DNA of 64,000 nt from Parabacteroides sp. (GTDB taxonomy: Bacteria; Bacteroidota; Bacteroidia; Bacteroidales; Tannerellaceae). The position numbers and the translations under genes were made by a program. The notes under the pieces are model-generated. The model did not search any database, was not told where the DNA came from, and was given only the letters and a program-made list of their open reading frames with translations. Location of the stretch: assembly GCA_019417325.1 (NCBI GenBank), contig DXVO01000017.1, forward strand, positions 35,513 to 99,512, read 5' to 3'. Below, piece after piece: positions 1 to 9,645 of the stretch. Each line of letters starts with the position of its first letter. The first letter of the stretch is position 1.

Positions 1-653
1 AAGTTACCGCTTATAACAAGATAGTGGTACCTCCGGGACAACGGGTAAACCTGACTCTTTCGGATGGTACGTCCGTATGGCTGAATGCTCGTACGGAATT
101 ACTTTATCCGGCGGCCTTTACGGACAAGCAAAGAAAAGTCACACTGAAAGGAGAAGGTTATTTCGAAGTAGCCAAAGATCATGAAAAGCCTTTTATCGTG
201 CAAACCTCGAAGTGTGATGTAAAAGTATTGGGAACCAAGTTCAATGTAGAGGCTTACGACGATACGGAAACTTTTTCCACCGCCTTAATGGAAGGTTCTG
301 TAAAGCTTATGGATAAGAAGAAGTCCGGCGTAGAAGTTTTACTGGCTCCCAAGCAGAAAGCCGAGTTGAAAAACGGGCAGTTTACGGTTGATGCTATTAC
401 GGATTATGATACGTACCGTTGGAAGGAAGGGCTGATTTGTTTTGAAAACATATTGTTTACCGACTTGATGAAGAAGTTTGAAAAGACCTATGATATTCAT
501 ATTGTTAATACGAACAAAAAGCTGGATAACTATCGGTGCAGCGGTAAATTCCGCATGGCGGACGGAGTAGACTTCGTTTTGTATGTGTTGCAACGCAATG
601 CACACTTTAAATTCAGCCGGAGTGAGGACAATACTACTATATATATCAAATAA
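1..653 (+). CDS. FecR-family anti-sigma factor, 3' part (5' end outside window)
   Basis: The reading frame is open to the left edge: codons from position 3 read VTAYNKIVVPPGQRV, so the GTG at 24 is internal and the true start lies upstream. What is visible is the FecR domain (PPGQRVNLTLSDGTSVWLNA, then GEGYFEVAKD, then KPFIVQT and VLGTKFNVEAY) followed by a C-terminal DUF4974-like region (FENILFTDLMKKFEKTYDI). In the family this is a periplasmic domain of an inner-membrane anti-sigma protein that reads the STN domain of a partner TonB receptor and controls an ECF sigma factor. The partner is the STN-type SusC starting at 814. The N-terminal cytoplasmic part and membrane segment are not in the window. 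Confidence 0.93.
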   Translation, partial: VTAYNKIVVPPGQRVNLTLSDGTSVWLNARTELLYPAAFTDKQRKVTLKGEGYFEVAKDHEKPFIVQTSKCDVKVLGTKFNVEAYDDTETFSTALMEGSVKLMDKKKSGVEVLLAPKQKAELKNGQFTVDAITDYDTYRWKEGLICFENILFTDLMKKFEKTYDIHIVNTNKKLDNYRCSGKFRMADGVDFVLYVLQRNAHFKFSRSEDNTTIYIK

Positions 654-730
654 ATGTTTAACCTTAAATAAAAAAATAACATGCCTATGAGATAAAATAT
701 ACAAATTGAAGAACGAGAAACTAAAAAAGC

Positions 731-766
731 AAAGGCGATAAATGTCCTACGATTCATCGCCTTTTA
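731..766 (+). terminator. Hairpin between FecR and susC, possible terminator or attenuator
   Basis: A perfect 9-bp stem, AAAGGCGAT at 731-739 against ATCGCCTTT at 756-764, encloses a 16-nt loop and is followed by TTTTAATTAA. It lies 78 nt after the FecR stop and 50 nt before the SusC start, so it could end FecR transcription or limit read-through into susC. Confidence 0.6.
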
Positions 767-813
767 ATTAACACGAGTCGAACAACTGTATTAATTTCTA
801 ATATCACAAAGTT

Positions 814-3800
814 ATGAATAAAATATCTTTGTCGGGACTTTGTATAGCCTCAAAATCACGACATAAACATTTATTTAGGATTATGAGAGTAACCTATGTC
901 TTACTATTCGCCTTTCTCTTTTGTATACACGCCGAAAATGCGATATCGCAAAAAATTACTCTACAAGGTGAAAATCTCTCAGTAAGAGATTATTTGAATA
1001 CTATTGAAAGACAAACAGATTACTTGTTTGTATATGATGCCGGTGTAAATGTCAACCGGAAGGTTTCATTAAATTTAACAAACCGCTCCATTAAAGAAGT
1101 GCTGGAAAATCTGGTATCCCAATTAGATTTGTCTTATGCTCTGGAAGGTTCCTATATTATCCTGTCATCTACATCTAAGAAAGAAATGGCCGAGAAATTT
1201 ATCGCCCAGCAAAAGAAATCCGTTACCGGTGTGGTAACTGAAAAGAACGGCGAACCGATTATTGGAGCCAATGTGGTTGAGAAAGGAACAACCAACGGTA
1301 TTATTACTGATGTGGACGGTAAGTTCACCCTGAATGTAGCTCCAGGAGCTGTCCTGCAAATATCCTATATCGGTTACAATACACAGGAAATAAAAGTTTC
1401 AGGACGAAATGTGATAAATGTAACTCTGATAGAAAATACGCAGGATTTGGATGAGGTTATAGTTGTCGCCTATGGTTCAATGAAGAAGTCATCATATACG
1501 GGTTCCGCATCTGTAATAAAAACGGAACAGCTCGAAAAATTCTCTGGATCAGGGTTTACTGATGCTCTTCAAGGGTTGTCTGCCGGTGTAAATGTGACGT
1601 CGGATGCAAGTAATCCGGGAGCGGAGGCCCGTATTGCAATACGCGGTATTACCAATATGTCGGGAACTACTACTCCGTTATATGTTGTAGACGGAATTCC
1701 TTATGATGGGGCTTTGAACTCCATTAACCCGAACGATATTGAATCATTGACGGTGTTGAAAGACGCGGCTGCAAGTTCTTTGTATGGTTCCCGTGCTGCA
1801 AATGGCGTTGTTATTATTACGACTAAAACTGGTAAAGAAGGGGCTCCGAAAATTACTGTAAATGCAGGATGGGGTACTTCCGATAATGCAGTCGGTTATG
1901 GAAAAAAAGCGGATCCGAAACAAACATTATTATTGTATTGGGAAGGACTTTATAATGATGCTTATTATTATACAGGAGGCTATTCGAAACAAGAAGCCGC
2001 TAAGTATGCTGATGAAAGGCTTATGGGTAAGATTTTTCATTCAAAAGTTATTGATTCAAAAGGAAACAGTATATACGTATCCCCGTTTAAACATATAGAT
2101 GAAAATTGGGTATTGAATGACGGCAATGGGAATCCTTTTATCAATCCGAATTTAGAGTATGCTTGGAAGGAATCGGACTGGGATTGGTTCGGTACATATT
2201 ATAGCCGTAAACTTCGTCAAAATTATAGTGTGGATTTATCCGGAGCAACAGCCAACGGAAAAACCAATTATTATACTTCAATAGGGTATCTGGATGATAA
2301 TGGTTACGGAGGAAAGGATTACTATAAACGTTATTCCTTTAACGCAAATGTTAATTCCGAGATTAATAAATGGTTATCGATGGGAGGAAATGTACGTTAT
2401 TCATATTCTCGCCAGAACTCTAATGGACAAACCCGTGCGCTGAACTATACCTCAACATTATCATCACCGTATTTGCGTAATACAGATAATACGGATTGGG
2501 TCGTATCGGAAAAAACAGGTGAACGTATTTACCAGTATGGCAAATATACTACCGGGTATTTTGGAGCGCATCCGTTCGGATCTCTTGGAGACTATTGGGA
2601 TAATGACAATGATGAAAGTTTTAATTCATCCGATGGTACAGAAATTAATGCAAGTTATTATGCTCAAATCACACTTCCATATGATTTAAAGATTAAATCG
2701 GTGGTAAATGTAGGTGATAATACCTCTCGTACTTATGGGTATGGGTCCGCTGTTTGGGGAGCTCAGCAGTCCGAACCTTACGGATTTACAATCCTTCCAG
2801 CTGGGGGAAGTGCTACTCGCAGTACATATCAGGTATTGTCTGTGACTAATAGTAACACATTAAATTGGAATAAAGATTTTAATAAACATCATTTAAATCT
2901 GTTGTTGGGACAAGAAGTTTATTCTTATCGTACTCAATATACCTATGGGTATGGGGAAGGTATTTATCAGTTGGGGCAATTTGAAATAGCTTCTGCTTCC
3001 GACTATTTTCAGGCATCCTCTTATAGCGATCGTTATGCTTTAATGTCCTGGATTGGTAAAGCAGATTACAGCTTTGATGATCGTTATTATGGTTCTGTTT
3101 CTTATCGACGTGACGGGTCTTCTCGTTTTTCTCCTCAAAACCGGTGGGGAAACTTTTGGTCTGTAGGAGGTTCTTGGCGTTTGTCAAAAGAGAAATTTTT
3201 AGAAGATGTAGACTGGATTGATAATTTGTCTCTCCGTGCATCTTATGGAACTTCAGGAAATGACCGTTTGATTTCCCGTCAATCAAATGGTAAAGCAGGA
3301 TCTGAATATTTGTATGCTTACCAAGCTGTTTATGGAGACGATAATGTTTGGAACCAGGCAGGTTTGAAGCCAATAACAAATGCAGCTCCTGATTTACATT
3401 GGGAAAAAAATAAACAGTGGAATGTCGCAACCGATTTTTCTTTATTCGGTTGGTTGAATGGTACATTTGAATATTATACACGTGGTTCCGATGGATTGCT
3501 TTATTTCCTTGACTTCCCTCTATCTGCACAAGTTGGAGATGTGAAAGGAAGAAATGTTAATTTAGGAAATATACGCAATAGCGGTGTTGAATTGACATTG
3601 GGCTTCTCAATCTTTAATACGAAAAAATTCCAATGGCGTATAGATGCCAATATGTCTACATTGAAAAATGAAGTGACCTATTTACCTACAAAGGTCGGCT
3701 TCTGGTCTAATGTAGTAGCCTACTATAAACTTGAAGAAGGTGGATCCTTGTATGATTTCTGGGCTCCTCGTTTTGCTGGTATTGATGCTGAAACGGGTTA

Positions 3801-4407
3801 TGCTACGTATTATAAAGCTGATGGTTCAATTGTTAATTCAACAAGTGCCTTGGTAAGGGAAGAAGATTATGTGAAGGTGGGATCGGCACTGCCAAAGGCC
3901 TATGGAGCTGTTACGAATAGTTTTGCATTTAAGAATTTTGATTTGTCGTTTATGTTCTATTATTCATTAGGTGGAAAGATGTATTGCTACAACAAATCGG
4001 AATTGGCTTCCATAGGCAGTGGTAAATCGCCCGTCTGGGATCTTGTTAAAGATCGTTGGAGCGAACCGGGAGATACGAGTGCTGAACTTCCGGTAAATTT
4101 CTTTGATAATCGTTCAAAGGCTTCAATTGGTTATAGTGATTATTATATTTTGAATAATAATTATCTGCGTTTACGCAATCTTACTATAGGGTATTCTATT
4201 CCTAAATCTATTTTGACTAAGATCGGAATAGAAAGAGCCCGGGTTTATTTTTCAGGAGATAATTTACTCACTTTTGGTGAAGCGACGAAGTATTATACAG
4301 ATCCGGAAACAGGAATTTCAGGTAATACATACAATGGTAATTCTGATAGTGAAGGATATGGTGGAGGCCGTCGTTTGTATATGTTTGGAGTTAATGTCGT
4401 GTTTTAA
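814..4407 (+). CDS. SusC-type TonB-dependent outer-membrane transporter with STN domain
   Basis: This 1197-residue protein is an outer-membrane active transporter for oligosaccharides. Reading order: signal region about 22-45; STN (secretin/TonB N-terminal) domain about 46-118, which in the family talks to FecR; carboxypeptidase-D-like beta-sandwich about 137-207 (VTGVVTEKNGEPIIGANV, then SYIGYNTQEI); TonB-box-like DEVIVVAYG at 213-221; plug about 225-345 (LYVVDGIPYDG, then LKDAAASSLYGSRAANGVV); then a long beta-barrel ending in GVNVVF. It follows FecR and is followed after 15 nt by its SusD partner. The STN domain and adjoining FecR imply cell-surface signalling control. The first Met is kept as start; Met24 (MRVTYVLL) would also give a workable signal peptide. 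Confidence 0.95.
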   Translation: MNKISLSGLCIASKSRHKHLFRIMRVTYVLLFAFLFCIHAENAISQKITLQGENLSVRDYLNTIERQTDYLFVYDAGVNVNRKVSLNLTNRSIKEVLENLVSQLDLSYALEGSYIILSSTSKKEMAEKFIAQQKKSVTGVVTEKNGEPIIGANVVEKGTTNGIITDVDGKFTLNVAPGAVLQISYIGYNTQEIKVSGRNVINVTLIENTQDLDEVIVVAYGSMKKSSYTGSASVIKTEQLEKFSGSGFTDALQGLSAGVNVTSDASNPGAEARIAIRGITNMSGTTTPLYVVDGIPYDGALNSINPNDIESLTVLKDAAASSLYGSRAANGVVIITTKTGKEGAPKITVNAGWGTSDNAVGYGKKADPKQTLLLYWEGLYNDAYYYTGGYSKQEAAKYADERLMGKIFHSKVIDSKGNSIYVSPFKHIDENWVLNDGNGNPFINPNLEYAWKESDWDWFGTYYSRKLRQNYSVDLSGATANGKTNYYTSIGYLDDNGYGGKDYYKRYSFNANVNSEINKWLSMGGNVRYSYSRQNSNGQTRALNYTSTLSSPYLRNTDNTDWVVSEKTGERIYQYGKYTTGYFGAHPFGSLGDYWDNDNDESFNSSDGTEINASYYAQITLPYDLKIKSVVNVGDNTSRTYGYGSAVWGAQQSEPYGFTILPAGGSATRSTYQVLSVTNSNTLNWNKDFNKHHLNLLLGQEVYSYRTQYTYGYGEGIYQLGQFEIASASDYFQASSYSDRYALMSWIGKADYSFDDRYYGSVSYRRDGSSRFSPQNRWGNFWSVGGSWRLSKEKFLEDVDWIDNLSLRASYGTSGNDRLISRQSNGKAGSEYLYAYQAVYGDDNVWNQAGLKPITNAAPDLHWEKNKQWNVATDFSLFGWLNGTFEYYTRGSDGLLYFLDFPLSAQVGDVKGRNVNLGNIRNSGVELTLGFSIFNTKKFQWRIDANMSTLKNEVTYLPTKVGFWSNVVAYYKLEEGGSLYDFWAPRFAGIDAETGYATYYKADGSIVNSTSALVREEDYVKVGSALPKAYGAVTNSFAFKNFDLSFMFYYSLGGKMYCYNKSELASIGSGKSPVWDLVKDRWSEPGDTSAELPVNFFDNRSKASIGYSDYYILNNNYLRLRNLTIGYSIPKSILTKIGIERARVYFSGDNLLTFGEATKYYTDPETGISGNTYNGNSDSEGYGGGRRLYMFGVNVVF

Positions 4408-4422
4408 TTTTGAAATGGAAAA

Positions 4423-6093
4423 ATGATGAAGAATATATTTTTAGTTATATTGATAATGACTATTGTGTCATCATCTTTTACTAGTTGCAGTGACTTTTTG
4501 GAAACTAATTCTTCAACTGATATAAATGAAGATGTTGCGCTTTCCAATACGTCTAATTTAGATAAAGTCCTGCTGGCTACCTATAAAGGACTTTTAATGG
4601 GTGGTAATGTTAATTCAGCAGATAGAGGACTGTCCGGCTTGACAGGTATGTTGTCATATTATGATTTGGCAGGAGTGGATATTACGGCTCAAAGTACGAT
4701 CGGCACAAGTGAATTTACTGCATATAGTTTCTCTGATGCCAGGACTCAGGCAATTGGAGGATATACTGCTGCAGTCTGGACACAGTTTTATGATCATATT
4801 AATCGCTGCAATATTATAATTGATGCATTGGAGAAAGCCATAGGTAGTACAGACGAGAAATTAAATATTAGCGGTCAGGCGAAAGCAATTCGTGCCATAT
4901 CTTATTTTCAACTTATTTTGAACTATCAACAAACATATAACTATGCAAAAAATAAACGTGGCGTTATTTTACGTTTGCATAGCAATGATCCGGAGTCGAT
5001 GCCTTTTTCTACGGTAGAAGATGTTTATACTCAAATAGTGAAAGACTTGGAAGATGCAAAATCTGAATTGGAAGGGTATGAGCCGGGTAATGTTTGGCGT
5101 ATAAAAACAGATGTTGTTTGTGCTTGGTTGGCACGTGTATATCAAGTAATGGGAAATTGGGATGAAGCTTTAGCTAATGCCAAAATCGCATATCAAGACC
5201 ATTCAACTTTGATGACCAAGAATGAATGGTGTAGTGGTTTTGATGATTTGATTCAGAATAATGTTGCTGAATTGATTTGGGGGTACCAGAATACAGATGA
5301 AACAAACGTGGGAGATGGTTGCCCGCATGCTATGTGGTTTAATGCGGATCCTGAATTGGCAGATTCAGAAGGCTATTCACCGAACATATATAGTTTTCAC
5401 AGTTATTTTGTAAGCCAGCAATGGGTGGATTTGTTTGATAATGATTTAACGGATTATCGTGCAAGCCGTTTGAATACAACGCCGGAAGATGTCGAAAATG
5501 ATCCGTCCAAGTCTTTGACGGATAGTCAAGTTAAATCCGTGATGTTATGGCATCGTTGTGGTAATTCCGACTTTGAAATTGCTCATAAATGGGCATATAA
5601 TAAATTTAAACATTATGGTGTAGATAATAAATGCCGTCCGGATATTTGTCTCATTAGAGCTTCTGAAATGTTACTGATTATGGCTGAATCAGAGGCTAAC
5701 CTTGGAAATACGACAACTGCTTTAGGTTATTTGAATACATTACAAAATGCAAGGAATGTATCAGTTCCGACTACTACTTTAATAAAAGAAGATTTGTTGG
5801 AAGAAATTTATGTGGAGCGTAGAAAAGAACTTTTGGGAGAAGGTGTTACGGGAATGTACGACAACTGTCGTTTACAAAAAAGTGTAACCAGGATAGGTTC
5901 TTCTTCTGAGAATAATTATGCCGGCCATTTTATTAATTATGGTTTGAATTATTGGGGAACGCCGTCAAGTGGTAATAAGTCTTCTGTTCTGAAGCCAAAT
6001 GATTATCATTATTTTTTGCAAATACCAGAAGATGAATTTGCAAAGAATACGGAAATTTCGAATACAGATCAAAATCCATTTAAAGGGGAATAA
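4423..6093 (+). CDS. SusD-family surface glycan-binding lipoprotein
   Basis: A 556-residue lipoprotein. The signal peptide ends in a lipobox with Cys22 (FTSCSDFLE), as is usual for SusD. The body shows the helical TPR-like SusD pattern (AKAIRAISYFQLILNYQQTYN, then KTDVVCAWLARVYQVMGNW) and the C-terminal RagB/SusD pattern (IRASEMLLIMAESEANLGN, YVERRKELLGEG). It caps the SusC barrel and delivers glycan at the cell surface. It starts 15 nt after SusC and must be co-transcribed with it. Sequence cannot show the ligand, but the next gene is a GH110 candidate, which suggests alpha-galactosylated glycans. Confidence 0.94.
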   Translation: MMKNIFLVILIMTIVSSSFTSCSDFLETNSSTDINEDVALSNTSNLDKVLLATYKGLLMGGNVNSADRGLSGLTGMLSYYDLAGVDITAQSTIGTSEFTAYSFSDARTQAIGGYTAAVWTQFYDHINRCNIIIDALEKAIGSTDEKLNISGQAKAIRAISYFQLILNYQQTYNYAKNKRGVILRLHSNDPESMPFSTVEDVYTQIVKDLEDAKSELEGYEPGNVWRIKTDVVCAWLARVYQVMGNWDEALANAKIAYQDHSTLMTKNEWCSGFDDLIQNNVAELIWGYQNTDETNVGDGCPHAMWFNADPELADSEGYSPNIYSFHSYFVSQQWVDLFDNDLTDYRASRLNTTPEDVENDPSKSLTDSQVKSVMLWHRCGNSDFEIAHKWAYNKFKHYGVDNKCRPDICLIRASEMLLIMAESEANLGNTTTALGYLNTLQNARNVSVPTTTLIKEDLLEEIYVERRKELLGEGVTGMYDNCRLQKSVTRIGSSSENNYAGHFINYGLNYWGTPSSGNKSSVLKPNDYHYFLQIPEDEFAKNTEISNTDQNPFKGE

Positions 6094-6128
6094 TTATAAT
6101 ATGATCTGCTATATGCCTGTCAGGGCAT

Positions 6129-6260
6129 GAATATATATAGCTTTTGTCCATCGATATTGAATTTTATGAGGGGAATATTTGATTTCTATTTATGTTAATT
6201 TCATTTTATTCCTGATTACTCTGTTTATTTTCATAATCTGGGCAAAAGCTATATTTATAT
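6129..6260. repeat. Imperfect 21-bp inverted repeat in the gap before the GH110 gene
   Basis: Arms at 6129-6149 and 6240-6260 match at 17 of 21 positions in inverted orientation, including the unbroken core ATATAGCTTTTG at 6135-6146. They enclose 90 bp. The 200-bp gap between susD and the GH110 gene is otherwise very AT-rich. I found no complete TTTG/TAnnTTTG promoter inside, so a role as transcript end, operator or old recombination site is undecided. Confidence 0.4.
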
Positions 6261-6294
6261 GCAAAATTTAGTATAAAGTGTAAAATGAGAGATT

Positions 6295-8004
6295 ATGAGA
6301 TTTTTGTCGATTTTATTTTTGTGTTTTTTTGTAATAAACTCTAATGCTTCAAAAGTCGTTTATTTACAAAAGTATTTAGATGCGGATACTCTTTCTTATA
6401 TAGATGCGATTCCCGCTATTCGGAAGGCTATTGAAGATTGTGTCCGTTTTCACGCAAACGAATTATTATTGCCGGAAGGGACCTTAAATCTTAAGCCGGA
6501 CTATGCTTTTGAGAAATATGAATATATCAGTAATAATGATCCCTCGATGAAACGCATAGCGTTTTGTCTGGAAAACTTGAAAGACTTTACTATTAGGGGT
6601 AATAATACAAAATTATTATTTTCAGGTTTTATGTCTGCTTTTAGTCTTTCGAATTGTTCGGATATAAAGATAGAGGGGATATCCATAGATTATGTACATC
6701 CGTTCGTATCTGAATGTAAAATTGTAGATGCCGGGACCGGGTGGTATGAATTGAAATTTCCTGATTCTTGTCGTGTTGATTTACTTGATGGCTCTTTACG
6801 TATAAGGGATGAATATGGAGTAACATACCCTTTTTCCAGTTTATTAGAATTTGATACGGAACGTCGCGAAGTCGCTTATCATGCGCATGACTATTGGATT
6901 TATGGTCGAACTTATCCGGCTGTAAAAACACAAGATGGTAATTACCGGCTTTATAGAAAGGATTTTGGAGAAGCTATAATAGGAAATACTATGGTATTAG
7001 GGGCAACTGCTCGTTTAAATCCTGCTTTTACTTTGTGGGAATGTGAAAATATCAACTTAATGAATGTCGATATTTATCATTGCGGAGGTATGGGAGTCAT
7101 AGCGCAAAGTAGCCGGAATATAGAGTTGAATCGGGTTAACGTAATGCCTCCGTCAGATTCCGGCCGTATCATTAGTGCGTCGGCCGATGCTACTCATTTT
7201 GTGAATTGTAAGGGATATATCCGCCTGCTTAATTGTATATTCCGGAATCAAAAGGATGATGCAACCAATATTCATGGTTGGTATATGGCTATTGAACGCG
7301 TACTTTCTCCTGAAAAACTGTTATTGCGTTGGCATAACAGCGGTCAATTCGGTATTCGGTTTATCAAGAAGGGAATGATGTTGGAATTTGTCGATAACAC
7401 GAATTTGGAAACTTACGCTCGTTTGCAGGTGAAATCTGTTACCTATTTAAATGCAGAGTATGCAGAAGTAACATTCAATCAAAAGGTTCCTGAACAAGTA
7501 TCAGTCAATCACGTTGTTGCAGAAGATGATGAGTATCCGGATGTTTTGATTAAAGGGTGTTATATCGGAAACAACCGGGCTCGTGGATTGCTTATTGGTT
7601 CACGGAACCGGGTTATTATTGAAGACTGTACATTTCATACCCCGGGTGCTGCTATATTGTTTGAAGGAGATGGAAACTATTGGTATGAGCAATCGGGTGT
7701 CCGGAATGTTATTATACGGAATAATCTATTTGATAATTGCATGTATGGATCATTTACCTGGGGGAATGCGTGCATAGCGGTAGGAAGTGGTATACCTCAG
7801 AAAAAAAACTCCCGCTATCATCGGAATATTGTAGTCGAGAATAATACATTTGAGACTTTTGATTCCCGTATAGTAAATTTATATTGTGTTGATGGTTTTA
7901 TTTTTCGGAATAATAAAATTGTCCTGTCTGATAAGTATAAAACGTATGGAGATGCTAATAAACGTTATGTCACTGAATATTGTGACAATATCCAATTTGA
8001 ATAA
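6295..8004 (+). CDS. GH110-like exo-alpha-1,3-galactosidase
   Basis: A 569-residue secreted protein with an N-terminal signal peptide (residues 1 to about 19) and a right-handed parallel beta-helix look, with repeated N- and I-rich rungs such as NIELNRVNV, YIRLLNCIF and RNVIIRNNLF. Three aspartates stand out: Asp298 (SADATHF) and Asp321-Asp322 (QKDDATNIHGWY). Their spacing of 23 and 1 equals that of the catalytic aspartates I recall for the GH110 enzyme PdGH110B (D321, D344, D345). GH110 enzymes release terminal alpha-1,3-galactose (blood group B or linear alpha-Gal). The gene is 201 nt after SusD and belongs to the same locus. Another beta-helix galactosidase family is the main alternative. 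Confidence 0.8.
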   Translation: MRFLSILFLCFFVINSNASKVVYLQKYLDADTLSYIDAIPAIRKAIEDCVRFHANELLLPEGTLNLKPDYAFEKYEYISNNDPSMKRIAFCLENLKDFTIRGNNTKLLFSGFMSAFSLSNCSDIKIEGISIDYVHPFVSECKIVDAGTGWYELKFPDSCRVDLLDGSLRIRDEYGVTYPFSSLLEFDTERREVAYHAHDYWIYGRTYPAVKTQDGNYRLYRKDFGEAIIGNTMVLGATARLNPAFTLWECENINLMNVDIYHCGGMGVIAQSSRNIELNRVNVMPPSDSGRIISASADATHFVNCKGYIRLLNCIFRNQKDDATNIHGWYMAIERVLSPEKLLLRWHNSGQFGIRFIKKGMMLEFVDNTNLETYARLQVKSVTYLNAEYAEVTFNQKVPEQVSVNHVVAEDDEYPDVLIKGCYIGNNRARGLLIGSRNRVIIEDCTFHTPGAAILFEGDGNYWYEQSGVRNVIIRNNLFDNCMYGSFTWGNACIAVGSGIPQKKNSRYHRNIVVENNTFETFDSRIVNLYCVDGFIFRNNKIVLSDKYKTYGDANKRYVTEYCDNIQFE

Positions 8005-8066
8005 GAATACATTTTATAGATGTCTTAAGTAAGGAATGTAGATATGAATAGTATATACTTTGGAAT

Positions 8067-9545
8067 ATGATTACAAGAATTGTTTTTTTCTTTCTGTTAT
8101 ATATGTACCCTTGTTTGTGTAATGCAAAAGTTATACTGCCATCTTTGATTGGAGACAATATGGTACTTCAGCGTAATACAGTGGTAAAATTATGGGGAAA
8201 AGCAACCCCTTATTCAACTGTAAAAATAAAGATTTCTTGGGATAATCAAGTATATGAAACGAAAGCAGAAGCGAGTGGCGAATGGGTTCAGAATGTACGG
8301 ACAACAGATGCAGGCGGACCTTACTCCATTACAATTAGCGATGGAACGCCCATTGTTTTATCAAATATTCTTTTAGGTGAAGTATGGATTTGTGCAGGTC
8401 AATCGAATATGGAAATGCCTGTACAAGGTTTTTTCGGACAACCATGCACGGATGCGGTGAAAACAATGAGGGATGCCAGAAAATATCCTGATATCCGAAT
8501 GTTCACAGTCGCTCGTAATTCAAAAAAAATGCCTCAGAATGATTGTTTGGGAGAATGGAAACTTTCAGAACCTGGCTCTGTAGGGACTTTCAGTGCTGTA
8601 GGATATTTTTTCGGTCGCTGTTTGAATCAATATTTAGATATTCCGGTCGGTTTGATTTGTACAAGTTGGGGAGGAACAAATATAGAGGCCTGGATGAGTG
8701 AGGAATCTTTGAAACGAATAAGCGTTGACCAGCGATTTATTGCTGAAAATTGGACAGAGGAACATTCGACTCCAACCGTGTTGTACAATGGAATGGTACA
8801 TCCGTTATTGAAATATGTGGCTAAAGGTTTTATTTGGTATCAAGGTGAAGCGAATCATCGTAATTATTATGATTATAAAACAATGCAGGTCGAAATGGTA
8901 CACCAATGGCGTGAAGCATGGAATCGCGTTGAGATGCCTTTTTATTATGTGCAAATTGCTCCTTATCGTTATGATGATGCCGATTGCCGGGCAATGGCTT
9001 TATTGAGGGAAAATCAATATAAAGCATTGGATGAAATTCCCTATTCCGGCATAGTCGGAACAAACGATGTGGGTTTATATTCGATAATTCACGAACCTAA
9101 TAAATTGGTAATAGGCGAACGTTTGGCTTATTTGGCTTTGTCTCGTAATTATGGCGTCAAATCTGTTCCGGCGGATATGCCTACGTACAAATCCATAAAG
9201 ATAAAAGAGGGGAAAGCTATACTTTCTTTTAATAACTTGGCTGCTCCTGACGACCAGGAAGATCCTCGTAGTTTCTCATGGTTGGATGATGATGATAAGG
9301 TAATTACTTTGAAAGGTTTCGAAATAGCGGGTTCAGACCAAAAATTTTATCCGGCAAAAGCTCGTTTAATATGGACCGAAAATCAGATAGAAGTTTTTGC
9401 GGATGAAGTCCCGGAACCAATCGCTGTTCGCTATGCGTTTAAAAACTATTCGGAAGCAAATGTAAAGACTACATTAGGCCAGCCTTTGGCTCCATTTCGT
9501 ACGGATAACTGGGATATATTGCCGAATGAATTATTTAAAGAATAA
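8067..9545 (+). CDS. Sialate O-acetylesterase-like SGNH esterase (short form)
   Basis: 492 residues with a signal peptide (about 1-20). The N-terminal beta-sandwich (LPSLIGDNMVLQRNTVVKLWGKA) is typical of the sialate O-acetylesterase family. The SGNH nucleophile is in CAGQSNMEMP with Ser113. Block III is FIWYQGEANH near 255-264, and a catalytic His candidate is His342 in SIIHEPNK. It would strip acetyl groups from sugars in the periplasm or at the surface so that exo-glycosidases can act. It follows the GH110 gene by 62 nt. It lacks the jelly-roll insert seen in the paralogue at 19882-21822. The sugar is not determined by sequence. Confidence 0.88.
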   Translation: MITRIVFFFLLYMYPCLCNAKVILPSLIGDNMVLQRNTVVKLWGKATPYSTVKIKISWDNQVYETKAEASGEWVQNVRTTDAGGPYSITISDGTPIVLSNILLGEVWICAGQSNMEMPVQGFFGQPCTDAVKTMRDARKYPDIRMFTVARNSKKMPQNDCLGEWKLSEPGSVGTFSAVGYFFGRCLNQYLDIPVGLICTSWGGTNIEAWMSEESLKRISVDQRFIAENWTEEHSTPTVLYNGMVHPLLKYVAKGFIWYQGEANHRNYYDYKTMQVEMVHQWREAWNRVEMPFYYVQIAPYRYDDADCRAMALLRENQYKALDEIPYSGIVGTNDVGLYSIIHEPNKLVIGERLAYLALSRNYGVKSVPADMPTYKSIKIKEGKAILSFNNLAAPDDQEDPRSFSWLDDDDKVITLKGFEIAGSDQKFYPAKARLIWTENQIEVFADEVPEPIAVRYAFKNYSEANVKTTLGQPLAPFRTDNWDILPNELFKE

Positions 9546-9601
9546 TTGTATGTTTACTATAAGTTCTGTTCTTCAGAAGTAAATCAGATAAAATGGGTTG
9601 A

Positions 9602-9645
9602 AGCGGATAAGCAGTTTTTCTTTACAGGGAGACTGTTTATCCGCT
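9602..9645. terminator. Bidirectional hairpin between convergent genes
   Basis: AGCGGATAAGCAG at 9602-9614 pairs with CTGTTTATCCGCT at 9633-9645 (12 of 13 Watson-Crick, one G-U). It lies between the esterase stop at 9545 and the stop of the minus-strand phosphoesterase at 9644, so it can end transcription from both sides. Confidence 0.65.

Noticed and set aside
6129..6260. Second inverton between susD and the GH110 gene
   Set aside because: The inverted arms match only 17 of 21 and no full promoter lies between them, so I keep it only as an imperfect repeat.
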